Of a DNA stretch of 64,000 nt, positions 48,301-58,490 are shown piece after piece. Origin of the DNA: Canna indica (taxonomy: Eukaryota; Streptophyta; Magnoliopsida; Zingiberales; Cannaceae); the NCBI GenBank assembly GCA_034359265.1, contig CP136891.1:60984001-61048000 (forward strand), in the 5' to 3' direction. The notes under the pieces are model-generated. The model saw only the letters and a list, made by a program, of their open reading frames with translations. It had not been told where the DNA came from and made no database searches. Both the position numbers and the translations under genes were made by a program. The first letter of the stretch is position 1. Each line of letters begins with the position of its first letter.

Positions 48301-49553
48301 TTCCTGTATCGCCCGATATTTACCGGTACACCCGGTACCAAGGTACCGATTGGTACCGGGTGTACCGGATACCGGTTTATTAAAAAACCGATACGGGCGA
48401 TACGAATTTTTAAACCATGGTTCTAAGTTCCAGTACTAGTTTCTTTAAAAACAAAATTCTTTAATTATACAAGTACGGCCTTTCTAAATAAAATTTATTA
48501 TGCAACTAGAAAACGTTTGATAACTCATTTTTTTTGCACTTCACTAGTCAAACACAGGTATCAGTCTTCCCTTCTAACCAACTAAATGTGACAAATCTTG
48601 TTTAAAAAGAAAAGAATTTGGCCCCCATATTTTACATTTAAGTCATTTTTATTATCAGAATATTCAAATGAAAGTTATGTGTGAATAATGAATCTGCAAC
48701 AACTCTTAAATATTATATGGGAAGAAAATGTGGTTTTTCAAACATAAACTGAGCTAGACTAAATTACTAGTTCATTGGATTAAAGAAATTAGTTAAACCA
48801 ACTTACCAGTGTTTTTTGCTGGAAGTACTTTGAACTGGCAACTCTTCGATCATCTTTGTCACCAAAAACATACTCAAAAGCCACACATGCATTCATGTTC
48901 TGGAAAGTCTGCATGGTACAAAATTAGATTAAAAGGTCAATTTTAAGATATTGTTTACTCTGTACAATAAGATAAAGAAAACCACAAACAAAATAATCAG
49001 CTTCAACGGCAAAAGATCATATGTTAGTTTACAACCTTTCTGATATTTGCTTCATTCAATGTATTACTGACAATTATGCTTGAAACTTCTCCACGTTTTA
49101 TTGTAAACCTGTTACATTCATGCTTAAAACATGATTTTTTAATAATAATAATAATAAAAGATATTTTACATGATAAAGAACAACAAGAAAAATAATACCT
49201 TTGGATGAGTTGATTGCAATAATTGAGCACAATGTCATGATAATTATCCCTGTTTGCAATGTCGCTCAATTCCCAAATCTAGAATATAAAGGAAGAAATA
49301 TTACTAGTTAATAATTAGCTACAGCATAGACAATTCAGATTAAAGGATTCATTAAGTATACCCGTAAATGTTGGTGTATGATACTAGTACGGGTCCTCGT
49401 TTCCAAATGCTCATTAGCAACTTTAAGAATCTCATCAAGGTCCATATTTCCCTTCATCTTGTAACAAACCTCAAAGGATTTCACCATGTGATCCACTTTC
49501 TGTTCCAGCATTTTTAGTTCCAGTTTCATTGATGCCAGACTTTCATGTTCTTC
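36326..49553 (-). CDS. KNL1/Spc7-like kinetochore protein, C-terminal seven exons
   Basis: Exons at 49553-49362, 49278-49199, 49108-49036, 48908-48807, 37485-37380, 36671-36584 and 36506-36326 have GT..AG borders and matching phases. They join to 273 residues plus a stop. The first exon is a heptad-like coiled coil (SLASMKLELKMLEQKVDHMV). The middle has FTIKRGEVSSIIVSNTLNEA and CVAFEYVFGDKDDRRVAS. The end, LLIGSLLDVLDEVKVAGMEI, LKLCFTNFKSGRKVTLSIDL and CAVYPSDPSELKYKI, looks like the RWD-type C-terminal domain of plant KNL1/Spc7, which recruits the MIS12 and NDC80 complexes at kinetochores. No stop or frameshift was found, so it is probably expressed. The 5' exons are not found between 49554 and 51114. 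The intron at 37486-48806 is 11.3 kb of mobile elements. The family call is from remembered motifs; the splicing is well supported. Confidence 0.72.
38355..38669 (+). mobile_element. TRIM element, 315 bp (family T1)
   Basis: Two LTRs of 80 and 84 bp (38355-38434 and 38586-38669) start TGTTAAGAA and end TTAACA. After the first LTR comes TAGTATCAGAG, one base from the tRNA-Met primer site. Before the second is a purine tract GAGGGGGAG. The flanks TTAAG and TAAAG are a 4/5 target duplication. There is no coding capacity. A relative lies at 44578-44883. Confidence 0.85.
38899..39620. mobile_element. GCGCC-ended non-autonomous DNA element
   Basis: The ends are TTGTCAAATGCACGCGCC at the left and GCGCCTTTGACAA at the right, an imperfect inverted pair with many GCGCC and AAGGCGC motifs inside. 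There is no coding region and no clear target duplication. It resembles hAT-type MITEs such as the one at 43366-44084. Confidence 0.5.
39729..40255 (-). mobile_element. TRIM element, 527 bp, Cassandra-like LTRs
   Basis: Direct repeats of 170 and 167 bp (39729-39898, 40089-40255) start TGTTAC and end ATTACA on the plus strand. Read on the minus strand, the LTR end is followed by AATGGTATTAGAGC, a near match to the tRNA-Met primer site, which sets the orientation. The LTR contains ATCAACTTCAACTTAAGCAT on the minus strand, loosely similar to the 5S rRNA promoter region carried by Cassandra TRIMs. No target duplication was seen. Confidence 0.75.
40256..40800. repeat. Dispersed repeat copy B (uninterrupted)
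   Basis: Matches copy A at 22230-22756 plus 26011-26200 and shows the sequence before LINE insertion. The segment at about 41820-42020 looks like an inverted partner of the start of copy A (GAGTTTCC...CTCGAGAGTGGCAC, reversed), so the family is larger than this unit. Confidence 0.6.
42024..42350 (-). mobile_element. TRIM element, 327 bp, with perfect 5-bp TSD
   Basis: LTRs of 114 and 111 bp (42024-42137, 42240-42350) start TGTTAAGAAATTAG and end TTTAACA. TGAGT flanks both sides (42019-42023, 42351-42355). On the minus strand TGGTATCAGAGC follows the LTR directly, a perfect tRNA-Met primer site. The internal part is only 102 bp, so it is among the shortest possible LTR elements and depends wholly on enzymes made elsewhere. 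Confidence 0.93.
42675..44343. mobile_element. PIF/Harbinger-type MITE with TTA target duplication
   Basis: Terminal inverted repeats GGGGGCGTTTGGTA and TACCAAACACCCCC are flanked by TTA (42672-42674, 44344-44346), the PIF/Harbinger signature. The subterminal regions are full of GGTAAT and ATTACC motifs in both directions. No transposase. A second element is nested at 43366-44084. Confidence 0.85.
43366..44084. mobile_element. hAT MITE nested in the PIF/Harbinger element
   Basis: 719 bp with ends CATAGTTTGAAATGGTGCGCC and (reversed) CATAGTTGTAAATGGCGCAAG. The flanks are GATGTGAT (43358-43365) and GATGTGAC (44085-44092), an 8-bp duplication with one mismatch. The ends share CATAGTTT-AAAT with the transposase-bearing hAT at 16636-20547. 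Confidence 0.8.
44578..44883 (-). mobile_element. TRIM element, 306 bp (family T1, second copy)
   Basis: LTRs of 80 and 83 bp (44578-44657, 44801-44883) start TGTTAAATTTGATTGGATGA and end TTAACA. On the minus strand TGGTATGAGGTCC follows the LTR. It is the reverse-orientation relative of 38355-38669, sharing TGCATTTATATT-TTAACA and an AGAGGATTTGAAC internal segment. Confidence 0.82.
45773..48274 (+). mobile_element. Non-autonomous LTR retroelement nested in the hAT MITE
   Basis: The 5' LTR at 45773-46485 (713 bp) begins TGTTAGGGACTTTT and ends CCCGTGACA. A decayed primer site, TGGTATAATAGC, lies at 46488-46499. The 3' LTR starts at 47956 after a purine tract (GGGAGAGGA) but stops at 48274, keeping only 319 bp. 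No gag or pol is visible in the 1470-bp interior, so it is LARD- or TRIM-like. It is the same LTR family as 58587-59304. No target duplication remains because the 3' LTR is truncated. Confidence 0.8.
46680..47175. repeat. Degenerate tandem repeat, about 40-bp unit
   Basis: About a dozen imperfect units containing TAAGACGC, GTGCGCAAAGCAGAT and CTC(A/G)T lie in the interior of the nested LTR element. The ORFs here are by-products of the repeat. Confidence 0.75.
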
Positions 49554-51114
49554 CTGCAAAACCATCAACCAAAAGTAATTGGTATTTTAATGAACAGTGC
49601 ACTTATCATGTTAGTTTAACTGAGTTTGGGTATATCTAGCGCAAATTGCAGCCTAGTCCTAGATCAGATGAGAATGAACAAATTAACATTTTAGAAAGGG
49701 CCTGGACTTTTTGGGAGGAAAAGGAATAGATTTCTAGATAATGCAACCAGTTTTGATATTGGTAGGATGCATATAAACACTGGTGAAAATAAACAAAATA
49801 AGACAAAGGAAGCACTCATTAAGTATCAAGCAGATGCAGCCATAAACATGATTAAACAAAAATGATCTGATAGAGATGCTAATGGTACCAAATAGATAAT
49901 GTTGCATGCTTTGCCATTATTCTGGATGACTATGACCACTTTTGGGGAAATGGGAAGTGGGTACTGGTGATGCCGCACCAAACCCTAAAGGAGAGAGAGA
50001 AAGGGAGAAAGAGAAAAATAAAGGAGAGAAGAGAGTAGAATAGAGGCAGAAAATAAATCAATCATTTTAATTTCTTGCAAGTTGTTCCCTAATGCCGCAT
50101 AATATATATCCTACAATTCCTAGCCCTAATGGCAATAGGAACCAAAATTAAGGAAACATCAAATTAGAGGAAAGCAACTTTAGTTTCCCTAAAATTGTGG
50201 CCTAAAATTAAAGCCTAGCTAAAATCTAACACAAGGAGAAAATAAAGGTTATAAAAGTGTTTCCTAATTCAAGTTGTTCGCTGCATTATCCTCCCTCACT
50301 CAAAAAAACTCGACTCCTAATGAGTTTGGGGTAGAATAGGCCAGGCATAATCCAAGTTGTTCCTTCCAGGGAACAAGGTCTACTTTCCCCTGTACTTGCC
50401 CCCCTATGTGTAGTTTTATATCCCCCCCCCCCTAAATTTCCTGGCTTCGCCCCTGTTTGAGAGTCTCCTGGTATAATTGCAACTGCTCTATTTTGAAAAC
50501 TAGACTAGTAGTCAATTTTGTTGGTAAATCAAATAAATATGCCCTCGAATCAATCTTCCTAAAAGCAAAAATGAAATTACTCATCATGAAAATAAGCATT
50601 AGCAAAATTTTCTTCATGCTCTTTTTGATGCTTTGAGATTAGCATGACAGTTATATGAGTCATCATTTAGTGAAAATTTATTCATATATCGTCAAGGACT
50701 TGTGATTTATGAATGCGCTCAATAGGAGTAACACAATTAGGGTTAAGAGAAGAATTAGCCCAAAGATTCAGGTTGATGGGTGGACATAATGGATAGTTGA
50801 GAAATCGGGTCGTCATGGTACAACTTAGATGGTTTACTCGACATTTGTGTCAAGGGAACCCTTTTAGGATTGGGTAGTAGTTCAACCGAGGGAAGTATTG
50901 GTGGCAAACGGGAACGTATTGGCAAAATATCTTCTTGTTCTAAAAGACTACTTTTTGCAATTATGTGTGCTAGTTGCCTGCTTTTCTACAAGTCTGTCAT
51001 TTATTTTCATCTAACATGTCTAATTTGTGCATAAAAGCATCAAACTTGTCATCTTTAGGGGTCTTTGCAACGATGAGTTCAGGGTGTTTCATCAAAGCTT
51101 CATTAGATCTAGGG
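49554..51114. other. Region between the KNL1-like exons and the viral insert
   Basis: No exon with coding motifs was found on either strand. It includes purine-rich (GAGAGAAAGG) patches near 49990-50030 and a C-run at 50425-50434. It may be an intron or the promoter side of the KNL1-like gene, whose 5' exons are not located. Confidence 0.45.
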
Positions 51115-51198
51115 GCGTCCTTAGTGGCCCGAAGTTGTTTTTAAGATTGTTATTGTTTTCGCATACTACCGTTTCCACTTCATAACGATCCACTTCTG
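51115..51198. repeat. 84-bp terminal direct repeat, left copy
   Basis: Identical to 58491-58574. It is the end of the viral leader and stops two bases into the primer-binding site. Confidence 0.95.
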
Positions 51199-51208
51199 GT
51201 ATCAGAGC
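51197..51208 (+). promoter_or_regulatory. Viral minus-strand primer-binding site (tRNA-Met)
   Basis: TGGTATCAGAGC, complementary to the 3' end of initiator tRNA-Met, where caulimovirid reverse transcription begins. By convention this is nucleotide 1 of badnavirus genomes. Confidence 0.92.
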
Positions 51209-51397
51209 TTCGTTCGGTACATAAGTTTTATGCTTATATTCTGATATATTACACTTCGAAAGTTATTGTTAACTCAAGGTAGACGATAACGAGGGATAAC
51301 AGTATTCGGCGTAACGAAGAAGATTTCCCAACCTTCGCAATCTTGAAGAAGACAATAACCAAGAGGTGTTCTGTATCTAAAATTTTAAGCATAATAT

Positions 51398-53413
51398 ATG
51401 AGTGATTGGCACTTAACAGCAGCCAGCACTGTTTACACAGAGGCTCTTAAGGCAACAGAATCTATCAGTCAACCGGCTGAGGGATTCATTAGACCTTCAC
51501 AGATAACACAAAAATCATCCGAAACCTTAGTTAGGCAGTTAAACACCCTTATCCAACTCACTGTCAAAATTAAGGAGCAAGTAGACGAACTTAGAGAAGA
51601 AGTGAGACTTTTGAAAATCGGAGCAAAAGATAAACAAAGCTCCTCAGATCTAACCTCTTCTATTGAAAATTTAGCCAAGGATTTACAGAGGCTACAAATC
51701 GGAGGACACAGTACCACCTCCACCAAAGGCGAAAGGAAAGCTTTTTGTCTACAGAAACCCTTTGGAGATTTTCGAACAAGAAAAAGAGAAGGCGAAGGCA
51801 AAGAGAAGATGACTTCCTCTTCAAGAACCACTGCAAGAACGGAGGTTGTTGGCCCAAGGCCATCAATATCAGGCGGAGAAAACCGCCAACCCACTATTGA
51901 CGACCAAATCAGGAACTATAGGCTCAGTAACAGACTACGCCACGAGATGCAGCGGCGCATAAGTACTCCTAGCAGGAGATCAGGCTTCAGACGAAGCCTC
52001 GAATCACAGATCAACCCGGAGACAGAACTCTCCATGTCACAATATCAACGTGCACAGCAAGTCCCTGCTGAAACACTGTACCAAGCAGGATGGTCTGAAC
52101 GACAACATAGAGTTTACCAGCACTACTCAGATGAGCGCATACTGGTCACAGAAGGTAATCAAGTTGAGTTACCTTTTATTACTGACCAAAGTTATAACCT
52201 GCTTGTCCAAGAAGGACTTCAGCATCTCCACATGGGGATGGTTATGGTACGACTCCATACTCTACATCGAAGGAGTGCCGGCGTGAACGCTTTGATCCTA
52301 TTACGAGACACAAGATGGGTTGATGATAGATCAGTAATTAGTTCAATGGAAGTGGACTTAACGTCAGGTACACAACTTGCATATACTGCACCTGACATCA
52401 CCATAAGTATTCATGATTTTAGGGAGCATATACAATTAGTGCTCCAGACACATGGCTATCAGGGATGGCAAGCAGGAGAAAGTAATCTATTGCTTTCAAG
52501 ATCGCTAATTGGTAGACTGTCAAACACAAGTCACACAAACTTTCGCTACAACGTACAACATGTAGCGGACCATTTAGCCAGTCGAGGAATCCGGGCAATC
52601 CCTGGACAAATCCGAACGACTGAAAGCTTACAAGGGCAACAATGGATTATTCGACCTGCTCTAATTACTGCTGAACGCAACCCACAGACGTCAACTATTA
52701 GAACAAGAACAGATGGTACTCTTGCAGTACAGTTCGCGGATTATGCGATAGCAGCACCAAAACCAGAACAAGATGATATGGATGAAGAACTAGTCGCTAT
52801 GATGATATGTGATTGGGACAGCGACTATGAGTATGAACCCGATTGGAAAAGTGAATACGACGAAGATGAAGACAAAGACCTCGCAGCTTTCCAAGTTATG
52901 GCAATTAATGATGACAAAACTGCCATTGTGGAAGACAACCTTCCAAAATGGGACACGTCTGACGGGTGTTCCGATGAAAACAACGAAGCAAATAGGTGGA
53001 ACCTATTTTCTCAGGAAGAAGGAGGAGGTAATGATGAACCAAGGTATGATGATGATGATAATGATGATGAGGAGGAGGACTTTGAAACCAAATTCCGGCA
53101 ATTCCAACTCATAAACGAAGAGTCAGCTTATACAGCGGAGATGGAGTATCCCATCTTCAAGAAATTAATTAAGGAGGTTGATGATGATAAGAAAGTAGAA
53201 TCAGCCTTCACAACAGCAACAACAGCAGAATCATCTGCAACCAGACTTCCCAAAGAACCAATTATAGGTCCAGCAATGTACCCACCAAGCGTGCCACAAA
53301 ATTACGACCCAAATGGAATAGGGAGTACAAATATCCCTATAATAAATTCAAGAGTAGGAGGACTAAGAGGAGGGTACTCGAAGCAGCATAATGAGAAGTT
53401 CATGCTACCCTGA
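51398..53413 (+). pseudogene. Viral polyprotein segment 1: coiled coil and movement-protein region
   Basis: 671 residues, starting at the first good ATG after a leader of about 190 bases. Residues about 40-75 form a coiled coil (LIQLTVKIKEQVDELREEV) in the style of the small badnavirus ORF2 protein. From residue about 180 come a RYEM/RR-rich stretch and the RVYQHYSDERILV, GLQHLHMGMVMVRLHTLHRR and DTRWVDDRS segments typical of the badnaviral ORF3 N-terminus, taken as the movement protein. The last 200 residues are acidic. ORF2-like and ORF3-like parts are in one frame with no stop between them, unlike the separate ORFs of badnaviruses. It ends in TGA at 53411, after which the same frame stays open. 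Confidence 0.85.
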
Positions 53414-54952
53414 GCACAGTCTAACACAGGTGCCATACTGGTCCTACCGGAGCAAGTAGGACAATACAGTGACATAATATCAAGATGGGAGTCTATAACG
53501 CTGAACTTGATAAATGAGAAGACTTTGCCCGATAACAAGTCAAAAATGTGCTACATAGAGAATCTTCTGGGAGAAACAGAGAAAAAGACCTGGATACAGT
53601 GGAGAATGGCGTATCCTACTGAGTACGATGAACTAACAAACATCGCAGATGATCCTCAGAATGTCTTATCTCAGATCAGAAGAATGTTCCTATTGGAAGA
53701 TCCAACCACAGGCTCTACAGAAGAGCAAAATAGAGCCTATGAAGATCTGGAGAGATTAGCATGCCATAACGTAAAGGATCTTTTTGATTACATTAACGAC
53801 TATAAGGTCTTGGCAGCTAAATCTGGGAGAATGTATGTTTCTTCTGAGTTATCAGAAAAGTTTTTCAGAAAGATGCCCCAAATTATTGGCAAGGAGCTAG
53901 AGATAGCATTCGCTAAGAAGCATCCAGGAAATACTGTAGGAGTATTCCCAAGGATATATTTTACATATCAGTACCTGGAAGAACAGTGTAAAAGAGCAGC
54001 GTTTCAGCGAAGCTTGAAAGACCTAACAATATGCAGAAAGATACCCATACCTGGGTATTACCGAAAAGAAAGAAAATTTGGACTGAGAAAAGCAAAATCC
54101 TACAAGGGTAAGCCTCATGATACCCATGTACGAATTTTCAAAAAGAAGCATTCGGATAGGGTCAAGAAGTGCAAATGCTTCATATGTGGAGAAGAGGGAC
54201 ACTTTGCAAGAGATTGCAACAGAAAACGGGGTAACATCGCAAGAGCAGCCATAGTAGAGAATTTGGAGCTGCCAGATGACTCGGATGTGTTATCAGTTGA
54301 CCTGGATGAACCAGATAGCGACGCTATATGTTCATTTTCAGAAGGCGAATCTGGTACTGCAAATACACTATCGCTAGATATGAATGAATTACCATATGAG
54401 TCCGCACTGGTAATAACTGCAGAGGAAAAGCCTGCAGAAAACTGGAGATCAAACATTACCCTACCTCAGCAAATGAATGAATGTGTACATCGCTGGGAGG
54501 ACAATAGCCCAGAAGTCACCAAAGGATGTGAAAGATGTACATGCTGTAAGGAAATAACAAACCCGAGAATGATGGCACATTGCAGAAACTGCCTAATAAC
54601 AGTCTGCCCTATGTGTTCAAAGTTTAATATTGGCCGAAAGCTCCATATAATCAAGGCCAATTTTCTTCCTTACAACGACAAAGATAGCCTGATAAAGGAA
54701 TTACTAGAGTATACAAGATACTTACTAGCAGAAAACGCCCATATAAATGAAGAAAATGCAAGGTTGAGGAAAGAGATAGAAGACCTCAAAACAAAACAGG
54801 ATATAGAAGACCTTGAAGAAGAATTCCATAATTTAAGCCTGGAAGAAGAAGAAAGGCAGAGGAAAGGTAAATATCCTGCCCAAGAAAAACAAAAGGGAAT
54901 AGTTTTCAAAGATCAAGAGTCTGCAAACAAACTTTCCACAGAAACCTCATAA
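53414..54952 (+). pseudogene. Viral polyprotein segment 2: capsid with CCHC and second Cys cluster
   Basis: The same reading frame resumes directly after the TGA at 53411-53413; the first ATG is at 53507. It holds a capsid-like helical region (TWIQWRMAYPTEYDEL; FRKMPQIIGKELEIAF; RIYFTYQYLEEQC), a basic stretch, the CCHC knuckle CFICGEEGHFARDC near 54178-54219, and a second cluster (CERCTCCKEI, CRNCLITVCPMC) near 54530-54620, which is peculiar to badna- and tungroviruses. A leucine-zipper-like coiled coil (ENARLRKEIEDLKTKQDIED) follows. It ends in TAA at 54950. Confidence 0.88.
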
Positions 54953-57607
54953 CAAGTGGTAACAGAAGATCCTGAAGAATTTGTGACACTAGCGGACAGA
55001 ACAGAACACTCAAAAGGAAGGAGAGTGTTGAATCGTTTATACAATATGGTGATAATAATAGAAATCACTGGAATCAAGCAGTTCAAAGTTCAAGCAATTT
55101 TGGATACGGGAGCGACGGTTTGCTGCATAGACTAAGATTCAATCCCTGCTGAAGCACTAGAGCCAAGTGCATATCCAATACAGATTAATGGCGTAAATTC
55201 ACAGCAAATAGCAAGCATGAAACTGAAGAATGGATTCATGACCATCGAGGAAAATAGATTCAGTATACCATTTACATACGCCTTCCCAATGAGCAAAAAG
55301 GATGGTATTCAGATGCTAATTGGATGCAATTTTATAAGAGCTATGAAAGGAGGAGTAAGGATAGAAGACCAGATGATTACTTTTTATAAGAAGGTAACTA
55401 CGATTGCTACAAGAACCGACACAGAAGTCACAACTCTAGCAGCCCTTGATGAGCTAGATATGACTGAAGAAGAGTATTTTGAAGTGTTAAGCGCAACAGC
55501 TTATGATAATTTCAGAGAATCAGAGAAGTTTAAAAGAATGTTCAGCCAATTACTCAAAAGATTGAAGGAGCAGGGGTTCATAGGAGAAGATCCTCTTAAA
55601 CACTGGAGTAAGAACCAAGTCACCTGCAAGCTTCACATCATCAATCCAGATGTAACAATTCAGGATAAACCCCTGAAGCATGTTACACCTGCTATGAAGG
55701 AACAGTTCGACAAGCATGTTAAAGCTCTACTACAGCTAGGGATAATCAGACCAAGCACTAGTCGGCATCGTACCATGGCTATAATAGTGAATTCCGGAAC
55801 TTCCATAGATCCCATCACAAAAAAGGAAGTCAAGGGTAAAGAACGAATGGTGTTCAATTACAGGACGCTGAATGACAACACTCACAAAGATCAGTACAGC
55901 CTCCCAGGAATTAACACTATTTTGAAAAGAATAGGGAATAGCAAGGTGTTCTCTAAATTTGATTTGAAAAGTGGCTTTCATCAAGTAGCAATGGATCCTG
56001 AGTCCATACCGTGGACGGCGTTCATAGTCCCTGGAGGACTTTATGAATGGCTTGTGATGCCATTCGGACTGAACAATGCGCCTGCTATATTCCAGCGAAA
56101 AATGGACAATTGCTTCAAAGGTACAGAGGATTTTATTGCAGTTTACATTGATGATATTCTTGTGTTTTCTGAAAACGAAGAACAGCATGCCAAACACTTG
56201 AAGAAGATGTTACAAATCTGTGAGAAATGGGGATTAGTGCTTTCCCCCACTAAGATGAAAATAGCCACTGAAGAGATTGAATTTTTGGGGGCAATCATCG
56301 GAAGAAACAAGATCCGATTACAACCCCACATAATCAAAAGGATTATATCATTTGATGAGAAGGATCTGAGGAACAAAACACAGTTGAGATCTTGGCTTGG
56401 TATTTTAAATTATGCTAGGGCTTATATCCCTAGCTTGGGAGTTCTTCTAGGGCCATTATATTCAAAGACAGGCCCCCATGGTGATAAAAGAATTAAGCCC
56501 TCTGACCAGGAATTAATTTCAAAGATTAAAGATCTAGTCCAGCATCTGCCCGACCTGGAGTTACCACCACCCGAAGCATACATAATACTGGAAACTGATG
56601 GATGTATGGAGGGATGGGGGGGCATTTGCAAGTGGAAAGCCAAGAAACATGATCCCAGGAAGACTGAAAAGATCTGTGCCTATGCGAGTGGCAAGTTCCC
56701 TGTGGTTAAGTCAACTATAGATGCAGAAATATATGCATGCATGGAGACACTCAAGTCCCTGAAAATCCATTACCTAGATAAACAGGAAATTACCCTGAGA
56801 ACGGATTGCCAGGCTATAATAAGTTTTCACAATAAGTCGAGCCAAAACAAGCCATCTAGGGTAAGATGGATCAATTTTGTTGATTTCATTACAGGTACAG
56901 GAATACAGATAAATTTTGAACATATTGACGGCAAGCTTAATGTGTTAGCCGATGCACTATCTCGGCTCACTGCAAATCTGATCACCACAAAAGAAGTGCC
57001 GGATTATATGGTCAAAAACCTTGCAACACTTGAAGAAGCACTAGAAGAGACAAAACATGCACCAGTAGAAGTTATCCGAACGCTAAGTGCTACTATAGAT
57101 TCAATGAGTGAGTCATTGGTATCTCCAGAGAATTCAGCTTTTATGGCGATCACATCATGGGACGACGAAATACAAGAAATACTTGAAGAAAATGAATCAG
57201 CCATAAGCAATCTTATAGAACAAGGATGGTTCTTGAGATATCAGAGAAGAATAGAACCAGACCTCCATCCACCTCCCAGAATAGACGAACTACCATATTG
57301 GGACGAGGATGAAAGCATTGAAGACATATTGTGCAAAGTAGCAAAGTGCGAGGAAGAATTAAAAAGGCAAGGATGGATCAGTGAAAACGACCTGATCAAT
57401 CAAGGATGGGAAAAAGAAGAAGCAGAAACATCTCAAAAATGGAAATATGAACCCAACGAACCAGAATGTTCCAAACAGCGAGAAGAGTTCTGGAATTTTT
57501 GGTCAGAAGAAGCACAACCAGAGGAAAGTAGCCTACAAGAAGAAGAAGTTATCCCACCGCTGGATTATGATACCCTTAGAAAAGGGAAATATCCAGCCCG
57601 TGACTGA
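54953..57607 (+). pseudogene. Viral polyprotein segment 3: protease, reverse transcriptase, RNase H
   Basis: Still the same frame. The aspartic protease has the active site ILDTGATVCCID near 55096-55132, followed directly by a TAA at 55133-55135. From 55217 on the frame is open for 796 residues: the protease end (MLIGCNFIRAMKGGVRIE), the RT with KVFSKFDLKSGFHQV and the catalytic YIDDILVFS near 56150, and the RNase H with ETDGCMEGWGG, TIDAEIYACMETL, LRTDCQAI and NVLADALSR (all four acidic positions present). An acidic, repeat-like C-terminal extension of about 200 residues with several QGW motifs follows. RT and RNase H look intact; the protease is cut by the stop. Confidence 0.92.
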
Positions 57608-57680
57608 AACTGAACGAATGGGGGGAAGCGAAAACCCCCTTAACAAATGTTCGCAGTTATCTTACTAATTAGCTTTTATT

Positions 57681-58127
57681 TTGCAGATGATTTTAGACGA
57701 ACTAAAAGGAATTGTGGCGACCAACCATACTGAGCAAAATGCAAGAAAAGACATCGCAATAGCTCAACGCTGGGCAATCCTCAGCGGAGCAACAGGTCTG
57801 GAAAAACTAGAACGCCTTACTGGGAAGATCATGTTCAGGTACCCAAGAACAACTGAAAAACAACACAAATGGGCGAAGATGATCCATGAAATTCATCATG
57901 CTCAGACGATCAAGGCCATTAACGAAGTTGAAAAATTATTAGCCATAGCACATCTTCAGAAAGCTAGGCTTGAGCAAGAAGCTGGGAAGGGCCATTGGGT
58001 AAACAAAAGAGGACCAATAAAGGGCAACTGGGCCGAAGATGCATTAGGGCCCGTCAGCCATCACATCAACAACCTGACACTATGTCACAAGATGCTTTGT
58101 AGCAGCAAAGAAAGCAACATCCACTAA
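57681..58127 (+). CDS. 148-aa viral ORF of unknown function downstream of RNase H
   Basis: It starts with ATG 73 bases after the polyprotein stop, in a different frame, and ends with TAA. The product is helical and charged (AIAQRWAILSGATGLEKLER; MIHEIHHAQTIKAINEVEKL), with a W/G/K-rich C-terminal part. I do not recognise it. Badnaviruses usually have no ORF here, and their small ORF1 lies before ORF2 and ORF3. RTBV (a tungrovirus) has an ORF4 in this position, but I see no clear likeness. No stop or frameshift interrupts it, although the neighbouring polyprotein has three. It may be a moved ORF1 equivalent or a new accessory gene. Confidence 0.6.
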   Translation: MQMILDELKGIVATNHTEQNARKDIAIAQRWAILSGATGLEKLERLTGKIMFRYPRTTEKQHKWAKMIHEIHHAQTIKAINEVEKLLAIAHLQKARLEQEAGKGHWVNKRGPIKGNWAEDALGPVSHHINNLTLCHKMLCSSKESNIH

Positions 58128-58249
58128 AGGTGATAAGGGCGAATCTTAAAGGACCAGCAATAATGCAAGAGATGTCGTATCACAATTTCTTTTTAGCTGT
58201 AAAGTATAGCTAGGATAAGGATGTGTGCATTATTACCTTATCTTATCAG

Positions 58250-58490
58250 TACTAAGGGAATCTTTACTTGTAAAAGCCAATAACTCAATGGACGATGGGG
58301 CCCAGTGTGCACCCGCATTGAATTATTGAAGCTTGCACTAGAAGCTTCCCATAAGTCTATATAAGCAAGTTCTCATGAAGTTGCAGAACACACTCGAAAC
58401 ACGAGCAGTTCTACTTCTTCCTTTGTGTAATCTACTAGCTTCTCCACTTTTAATATAAGCTTCCAAAGCTTCCTTCTTGATTTCAACTCT
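58250..58490 (+). promoter_or_regulatory. Viral pregenomic-RNA promoter and leader start
   Basis: TATATAA lies at 58358-58364, putting a transcript start near 58390. Upstream are CTTATCTTATC (GATA-type) motifs at 58238-58248 and a GAAGCTT pair (58328-58335, 58341-58347). AATATAAGC at 58451 could serve the poly(A) role after a full round, as in caulimovirids. This is inference from position and motifs only. Confidence 0.6.

Larger units (their letters stand above)
45514..48419. mobile_element. hAT MITE with perfect 8-bp TSD, host of a nested LTR element
   Basis: GTTCTAAG flanks both ends exactly (45506-45513, 48420-48427). The ends are CAAGGTTTAAAATTTCG and (reversed) CATGGTTTAAAAATTCGTA, with GGTACGGTACC-rich subterminal DNA as in the hAT at 16636-20547. 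Without the nested element it would be only about 404 bp, so it is non-autonomous. Confidence 0.9.
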
